This document shows positions 29,889 through 33,769 of a stretch of DNA of 33,769 nt, in pieces (the first letter of the stretch is position 1; every line of letters starts with the position of its first letter). Source of the DNA: a virus; IMG/VR virus record IMGVR_UViG_3300031576_000213, positions 1 to 33,769 of that record. One strand, given 5' to 3'. The notes beneath the pieces were generated by a model, which did not search any database, was not told the origin of the DNA, and saw only the letters and a program-made list of their open reading frames with translations. The position numbers were made by a program, and so were the translations under genes.

Positions 29889-31315
29889 AGATTTTCGCTA
29901 CTCAATTTATTTGCGATTGTGGCATTATTTATATTTTTAGACACTTCTTTTGGAAATTCGCCAACCATTTTCTCTGTAAGTACATGAAATGCGCCTGAGA
30001 GTGCGTCAATTTGATCGTCGTGTTTCCCATCTGGGAAGTTTTGCAGCTCAGTAAAAAATTCTTCGTTCCATCTCGCGCGTAGTACTTTCACATTGCCTGC
30101 CTCACATTGCGATGAGATCGGGAGTGCGCGCGTGACTTTATCAGTCATAACTTTATTTACTTTGACGCGATATCCCGCAAGTGATCGGACATAATCCTGT
30201 GCGTCAACCACTCCAGCCTGTCCTGGGTCCTGCTCGATACCGATTGTACATCGTTCGGAATCCTGGCTAGCGCTGTTCAGAATCGCTCGCTTGACGTTCA
30301 AAGGCGATTCCCTAATCCTCACTATGTCAGCCACATAAAAAACGCCCTGCCGGTCACGCAGGAGTTTTAAACCCACAGTGTAATCTGGATCTCTGCTCAT
30401 ATTCGCTTCTGTAACCTTAGTTGACGCTCGGTCCCAATAACGACACGCCACAGCATCGGATGGGACTGTGTCAATTAATTCAAACCATGACTTTTGAAAA
30501 TAGAGACCAGCTGAGGGCTCGACATTCCAATTCCCCTCGAGAAGTCTCATACGCTCAACGCGTGGCAATGCCATGAGATTCGCCCTATAGCTAGGATCTT
30601 TCTCCATCAAAATCTTATTATCTTCGAGCTTGGCTGCAATGAATGTTACCGATTTCGGTTGTTGCTCTATGCCATATTTTTTGATTAGTTCTGCTTTCGA
30701 ATCTGCCCAGATTATCTGGTCATCGATCCTGATAAACCAACGAATCACTCCAGACCTCTTTGATATTGCATAGCCCGTTTTCTCATCAATCCACCATTGA
30801 ATAAATCGCTTCACCCAAGATCTAGCATCGGGATTACACGTCGAACGAATATATCCAGGTATCCCGGTATCGGATCTATTCCGACCAAGCATGTAGAAGA
30901 ATTGGAATTCAGTAAAGTGCGTGAGTTCATCGAATCCAATAAATGGGATCTGGGATCCCTGCCAATCATAAACATTCTTTTCATATTCTAAATGAGCAAA
31001 CTTCAATTTCATTCCAGTACTGAATATACATTCAAGTGTGCTGCTTTTTAATTCAACGCCAATAGGATTATAAAGTTTTACAGCTTGATCCCATAGAGCT
31101 CCTTCGTTTCGGATCTGAGGCATAGTCCTTCTGAAGATGACTGCACCGAATTCTTTATCCTTGAGATTGCGAAGTGGTTCCATCAAAAGCGTGTATGATT
31201 TCCCACAGCCCGCCGCTCCTCCAAAGATTAAAATATCAGCGATAGATTCCATCGCCTGATATTGCGGACCGGGTTGTGGATCGATATCAATTTTGATTTG
31301 GTGACTCGCGCCCAT
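29882..31315 (-). CDS. terL: Terminase large subunit
   Basis: The product has 477 residues. The ATPase domain shows Walker A GGAAGCGKS (32-40), RRTMPQIRNEGALW, and Walker B with IPFIGFDELTHF. The nuclease domain has acidic motifs in ACRYWDRASTK, IGIEQDPGQAGVVDAQDYV, and KHDDQIDALSGAFHVL. It cuts concatemers and pumps DNA into the head. Its start overlaps the small-subunit gene by 29 bp and lacks a clear ribosome site, pointing to translational coupling. Confidence 0.9.
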   Translation of the reverse strand: MGASHQIKIDIDPQPGPQYQAMESIADILIFGGAAGCGKSYTLLMEPLRNLKDKEFGAVIFRRTMPQIRNEGALWDQAVKLYNPIGVELKSSTLECIFSTGMKLKFAHLEYEKNVYDWQGSQIPFIGFDELTHFTEFQFFYMLGRNRSDTGIPGYIRSTCNPDARSWVKRFIQWWIDEKTGYAISKRSGVIRWFIRIDDQIIWADSKAELIKKYGIEQQPKSVTFIAAKLEDNKILMEKDPSYRANLMALPRVERMRLLEGNWNVEPSAGLYFQKSWFELIDTVPSDAVACRYWDRASTKVTEANMSRDPDYTVGLKLLRDRQGVFYVADIVRIRESPLNVKRAILNSASQDSERCTIGIEQDPGQAGVVDAQDYVRSLAGYRVKVNKVMTDKVTRALPISSQCEAGNVKVLRARWNEEFFTELQNFPDGKHDDQIDALSGAFHVLTEKMVGEFPKEVSKNINNATIANKLSSENLW

Positions 31316-31625
31316 TTTTTGGAAGTGTAATCACAACTTGCGGGGCATTAAAATCATGAATATTCTGTGTTTGATCTTTATATCCAAGCATCTGTTTACT
31401 AAGCCAGATCATCATCGTCACATTGCCGCCCTGAGCTGTTTCCCACATTTTTCTTTTGAGAGATGACTTGCCGTGTTCACGTCCCTTTTCTATAGATGCG
31501 GCAAAACGCCTCTCAAGAGTTCTTTTATCGCATCCTATAACAGCCGCTATTTCTGATACAGTGCAGTTAATGGCTGCTAGATTTTCAACTGTATTGGGAT
31601 CTATATTTAATTTAGGTCTCGCCAT
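31287..31625 (-). CDS. terS: Terminase small subunit
   Basis: The product has 112 residues. Residues 8-40 form a helix-turn-helix (DPNTVENLAAINCTVSEIAA, VIGCDKRTLERRF) that would bind packaging DNA. The middle (EHGKSSLKRKMWETAQGGN, MMIWLSKQMLGYKDQ) is the oligomerising helix pair typical of these proteins. AAGG lies seven bases upstream. It directly precedes the large subunit. Confidence 0.8.
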   Translation of the reverse strand: MARPKLNIDPNTVENLAAINCTVSEIAAVIGCDKRTLERRFAASIEKGREHGKSSLKRKMWETAQGGNVTMMIWLSKQMLGYKDQTQNIHDFNAPQVVITLPKNGRESPNQN

Positions 31626-32133
31626 TAATCAGCCTTGCTTTCTGTCCTGTATAATTCTCCCACCGCGTTATAATTACGTCAATATAATGCGGACAGAGTT
31701 CCATCATAAAGCATTTACGATTAGTTTTCTCACAGGCAATCAGGGTTGATCCTGAGCCTCCGAAAAGGTCAAGAACAGACCCCACTGAAAAAGTAGAAAT
31801 AAAATGCTCGGCGAATGCAACCGGAAATACAGCTCGGTGGTTCTTTGCAAGTGGATCCTTTTTTCCAGCTGGATTTAGTCTGTATATATTATTTACAGTG
31901 CCACGGAAATCAGGAGCTGTTGTTATCGATCTTTTTGGATATTCTTTGTCTGTTAAAATAAATATAAATTCAAAAACAGAATTAAGAACACGCGATGCCA
32001 TAGCTGGAGCCGAGTGTTCTTTATCCCATATCATAATATCGACAAGATTTTTCTTAAAAGTTTGCAAATAATCTGGTAGAACTAACTTATTGTTCGCTAA
32101 TATTTGGATGTTTGAAAAGACTATTTTAGAGTT
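31612..32133 (-). pseudogene. C-terminal half of an N4/N6 DNA methyltransferase, catalytic half missing
   Basis: The frame is open from 32334 but protein-like only from about 32133. It carries FSNIQILANNKLVLPDYLQT, DIMIWDKEHSAPAMASRVLN, TTAPDFRGTVNNIYRLNP, and the SAM-binding motif LDLFGGSGSTLIACEKTNRK. In this beta-class layout the DPPY catalytic motif lies upstream, and it is absent. The upstream ParB-like frame ends at 32126 in a different frame. Removing one A from the AAAAAA at 32132-32137 would fuse the two frames, yet the DPPY region would still be missing. An internal deletion plus a frameshift is the best reading. Confidence 0.7.
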
Positions 32134-32551
32134 TTTTAGCGCTAAGATTGTCCACATATTTAAGTCCGAGTAGATTGATATTGAAATCTGATGATAATCC
32201 TGGGATGTCCATATTGACGCCAGAGAGATTGAATTCAGCCCATAATGCAATCGCATTATCAGCTTGAATATCAGCATATTCTTGATCTTCCGATTCATAA
32301 TCTTGAAAATTAACTGGAATTTCTTTCCATTCATTCAGAATCGCAGCATCAAGTCTGCCGTGTCCAGAAGTAATGAAACCCGAAAGATTGCTAATCTTGA
32401 TTGGATACCGCCATCCTTGATATCTCAGAATCTCTGCAAGTCTTCTTATTTGATCCGGGGGATGTTTATTTCTATTCTTCGGATGCCGCTTCAATTCGGT
32501 GACTGGAATTAGTTTATTATAGAGACATCTAATCTTCATTGCGGCTGACAT
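32126..32551 (-). CDS. ParB/Srx-like N-terminal domain, remnant of a ParB-methyltransferase fusion
   Basis: The product has 141 residues; GAGGG lies eight bases before ATG 32551. It shows the ParB-like fold of phage ParB-methyltransferase fusions: LIPVTELKRHPKNRN, IRRLAEILRYQGWRYPIKIS, and GFITSGHGRLDAAIL with the GHGR motif (63-66), then YADIQADNAIALWAEFN. The frame stops five codons after the point at which methyltransferase sequence begins in another frame. Such domains may guide the methyltransferase to DNA; alone its role is unclear. Confidence 0.7.
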   Translation of the reverse strand: MSAAMKIRCLYNKLIPVTELKRHPKNRNKHPPDQIRRLAEILRYQGWRYPIKISNLSGFITSGHGRLDAAILNEWKEIPVNFQDYESEDQEYADIQADNAIALWAEFNLSGVNMDIPGLSSDFNINLLGLKYVDNLSAKKL

Positions 32552-32612
32552 TCGAGCACCCTCTCACAAATAAGATCACTATGAGTCCACAGATAATTGC
32601 GATTGTGATCAT
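32529..32612 (-). CDS. Possible 27-residue membrane peptide nested between lipoprotein and ParB genes
   Basis: ATG 32612 opens 27 codons reading MITIAIICGLIVILFVRGCS and NVSRNED. One hydrophobic helix is followed by a cysteine and a polar end, a small membrane peptide or minimal lipoprotein. It overlaps the lipoprotein stop and runs into the ParB gene. The overlap pattern is typical of coupled small genes, but the frame is short enough to be chance. Confidence 0.3.
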   Translation of the reverse strand: MITIAIICGLIVILFVRGCSNVSRNED

Positions 32613-32779
32613 AGTCTCGCCGATGGCTCTGGGCTTGGGCTATCACTGGGAATTATCACCGGCACACATTGTGGAGATGATCCCATGGAAACATCCTGAA
32701 TTTTATCTGGCTCATCAACAACGGGTGAGCAAGAACATACAAGCAATAGTAAAAAGAATATCGATAATTTCAAAGTCAT
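32609..32779 (-). CDS. 56-residue lipoprotein
   Basis: ATG 32779 overlaps the previous stop as TGATG and has GAGGA six bases upstream. The 56-residue product starts MTLKLSIFFLLLLVCSCSPV, a short lipoprotein signal with two possible lipobox cysteines (15 and 17). The mature peptide is acidic and then Pro/Ser-rich, ending SDSPSPEPSARL. It fits an outer-membrane lipoprotein with an outer-spanin-like proline-rich tail, although it stands far from the lysis cassette. Superinfection exclusion is another known role of tiny phage lipoproteins. Confidence 0.7.
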   Translation of the reverse strand: MTLKLSIFFLLLLVCSCSPVVDEPDKIQDVSMGSSPQCVPVIIPSDSPSPEPSARL

Positions 32780-33138
32780 CACGATTCCTCATGTTTCTTT
32801 TCGCAGCCTGGACATTTTGGTTCTTTATATCCCATCCCACCCCATGCTTGTATTTCTTTAATTAAATCGTCTTTTGTTTTCACTATGCCATCAAATGCAA
32901 CTGCTTTTCTAACTAATGAAGATGTGTGCTGTTTTAGTCCTTGTATCCAAGATTCAAATTGCTTGATTGTCTCATCAGCCTGTCTAGCCGCCCTTTCGCC
33001 AGCCCTCAGCATTTCCTGACAGGTTGCGCTGCATTGGATAAGTTTTTGTGATTCTTCTCTGAACGCATGTTTATATGCCCTTAATTCTTCTCTGAGTCTC
33101 GTTTCATCTATCTGGTCTTCTGAATTTTTATTCATCAT
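32779..33138 (-). CDS. Coiled-coil protein with C-terminal zinc half-site
   Basis: The product has 119 residues. A long helix (ETRLREELRAYKHAFREESQ, then RAARQADETIKQFESWIQGL) is followed by a short CPGCEKKHEES end, a single Cys-x2-Cys with a histidine. It could dimerise and share zinc. Its neighbours are a surface-type gene upstream and a lipoprotein gene downstream, with an 11-bp overlap to the former. No family recognised. Confidence 0.6.
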   Translation of the reverse strand: MMNKNSEDQIDETRLREELRAYKHAFREESQKLIQCSATCQEMLRAGERAARQADETIKQFESWIQGLKQHTSSLVRKAVAFDGIVKTKDDLIKEIQAWGGMGYKEPKCPGCEKKHEES

Positions 33139-33469
33139 ATGCGTGTAACCAAAATGGCAATCTTTTTGTTGTGCTTGAATTATTTTGTCTTGTTATTCTC
33201 ATAAATTTAATGCCGTCCCCAATGAATTCCCTATTTATAATAATTTCAACCGTATTTCCAGTTAATGCGAATACAATAATTTCCTCGAAATTTCCAACTA
33301 TCCCCCATTGAACTAAATATGCAGACGATTTATTATCGCCCATATTTATGTCTGCTCCACCCGCTTTAATCATGATTAATTTTTTACCATTCAAAATGGG
33401 AGATCCATCTAAATTTACAGTGGCACCTGCATTTACATTATTTAATAATAATATCCGTCTATCCGCCAT
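33128..33469 (-). CDS. Diverged third copy of the small surface-type protein (B3)
   Basis: The product has 113 residues; AGGG lies seven bases upstream and the start overlaps the end of B2 by 11 bp. The centre (DNKSSAYLVQWGIVGNFEEI) and REFIGDGIKFMRITRQNNSS align with IGDGVKILRIS of B1 and IGDGSKILRII of B2. The DYIIPNG lead is replaced by a Gly/Asn-rich start. Two tandem B-type genes after A2 show that this family has expanded here. A virion surface role is inferred from context. Confidence 0.7.
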   Translation of the reverse strand: MADRRILLLNNVNAGATVNLDGSPILNGKKLIMIKAGGADINMGDNKSSAYLVQWGIVGNFEEIIVFALTGNTVEIIINREFIGDGIKFMRITRQNNSSTTKRLPFWLHAYDE

Positions 33470-33769
33470 AAACAGTCCCTAAATTATACCCGCCTAAAAT
33501 TCTATTCACTGAATCATTGTTTGTCAGAATAATTCTCAGAATTTTAGAGCCATCGCCAATTAATTGTGTTTGACTTTTTTGTGTCGAATTGCCGGTGCTC
33601 GACAATAAAATCAGATTGATTCCATTTGGATCCCAAACGATGTCAACTCTAGTATTGAAATTGCCATTACAATTTAACCCCAACTCTTCTAAAAGGAATA
33701 TTTTCCCATTGGGAATAATATAATCTTGCTGATCGGTGGTTAACAGATTTACCAATTTATAAAATCTAT
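33459..33769 (-). CDS. 3' part of the join-spanning small surface-type protein (B2)
   Basis: This is the right-hand part of the gene whose ATG is at 149 on the left end. The window copy is open to its right edge because the 127-bp overlap repeats the same bases. Read around the circle it runs 149 to 1, then 33642 to 33459, for 110 residues. Motifs include DYIIPNG, a DIVWDPNGIN segment, and QLIGDGSKILRIILTNN. A TTG at 33755 is an internal codon and not the true start. Confidence 0.85.
   Translation of the reverse strand, partial: RFYKLVNLLTTDQQDYIIPNGKIFLLEELGLNCNGNFNTRVDIVWDPNGINLILLSSTGNSTQKSQTQLIGDGSKILRIILTNNDSVNRILGGYNLGTVYGG
33643..33769. repeat. Terminal direct repeat, right copy (assembly overlap)
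   Basis: Identical to bases 1-127. Deleting one copy yields a 33,642-bp circle in which the gene from 149 to 33459 is intact. Confidence 0.95.

Noticed and set aside
32539-32865. Rightward 108-codon hydrophobic frame
   Set aside because: It has no ribosome site and lies opposite the 56-residue lipoprotein, which has one and is coupled to its neighbour. The hydrophobicity is a reverse-strand echo.
1-33769. CRISPR arrays, tRNA genes, insertion sequences, integrase or MuA/MuB-like genes
   Set aside because: No regularly spaced repeats, cloverleaf-like sequences or matching protein motifs were found on either strand. This is by reading, without a search tool.

Overview
This window is a complete, circularly closed tailed-phage genome of 33,642 bp plus a 127-bp exact overlap. 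Bases 1-127 recur at 33643-33769, and one gene runs through the join. It encodes terminase, portal, a Mu-type F-like head protein, a protease with a nested scaffold, an HK97-type capsid protein, a tail tube protein, frameshifted tail chaperones and a 742-residue tape measure. No sheath or baseplate-wedge gene is present. This predicts a siphovirus with a Mu-like head module but without Mu transposition genes. The DNA is AT-rich and many starts carry AGGAG/GGAGG-type ribosome sites. Several lipobox or Sec-signal proteins and an O-antigen-ligase-like membrane protein suggest a Gram-negative host. The host cannot be named from the sequence. No integrase, transposase, CI-like repressor, polymerase, tRNA or CRISPR array was seen.

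Layout on the circle: a control region at about 4.69-5.11 kb separates two transcription arms. The rightward (+) arm, 5.1-10.1 kb, carries a coiled-coil protein, a Gp157-like protein, a probable single-strand annealing protein with a zinc knuckle, a PD-(D/E)XK-like nuclease, a small zinc protein, an Ead/Ea22-like protein, an HNH endonuclease flanked by a broken and an intact copy of a membrane-protein gene, and a metallophosphoesterase. The leftward (-) arm starts at 4.69 kb with an O-like initiator, a P-like loader and a DUF1064-type resolvase. It then enters a cassette of surface-type beta-rich proteins in which a two-gene module is duplicated, and crosses the join. Next come a zinc-tail coiled coil, a 56-residue lipoprotein, a decayed ParB-methyltransferase, terminase, head genes (31.3-22.3 kb), tail genes (22.3-14.0 kb), an O-antigen-ligase-like gene (12.8-14.0 kb) and a lysis cassette (10.9-12.3 kb). 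Two small genes at 10.1-10.7 kb have their own tandem promoters.

A short (+) island at 21.0-21.3 kb interrupts the leftward tail operon. It encodes a 51-residue zinc-binding protein and a 55-residue ribbon-helix-helix-like protein from an apparently leaderless promoter, next to a leftward intrinsic terminator. Both proteins are short, and I found them by reading the gap.

The points most worth a second look are the phage-borne O-antigen-ligase-like protein, the antisense regulator island, the duplicated surface module, the HNH insertion with its diverged partial duplication, the methyltransferase that has lost its catalytic half, and the iteron-like polypurine tract inside the initiator gene. 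All functions are assigned by reading motifs and gene order; no database search was run.
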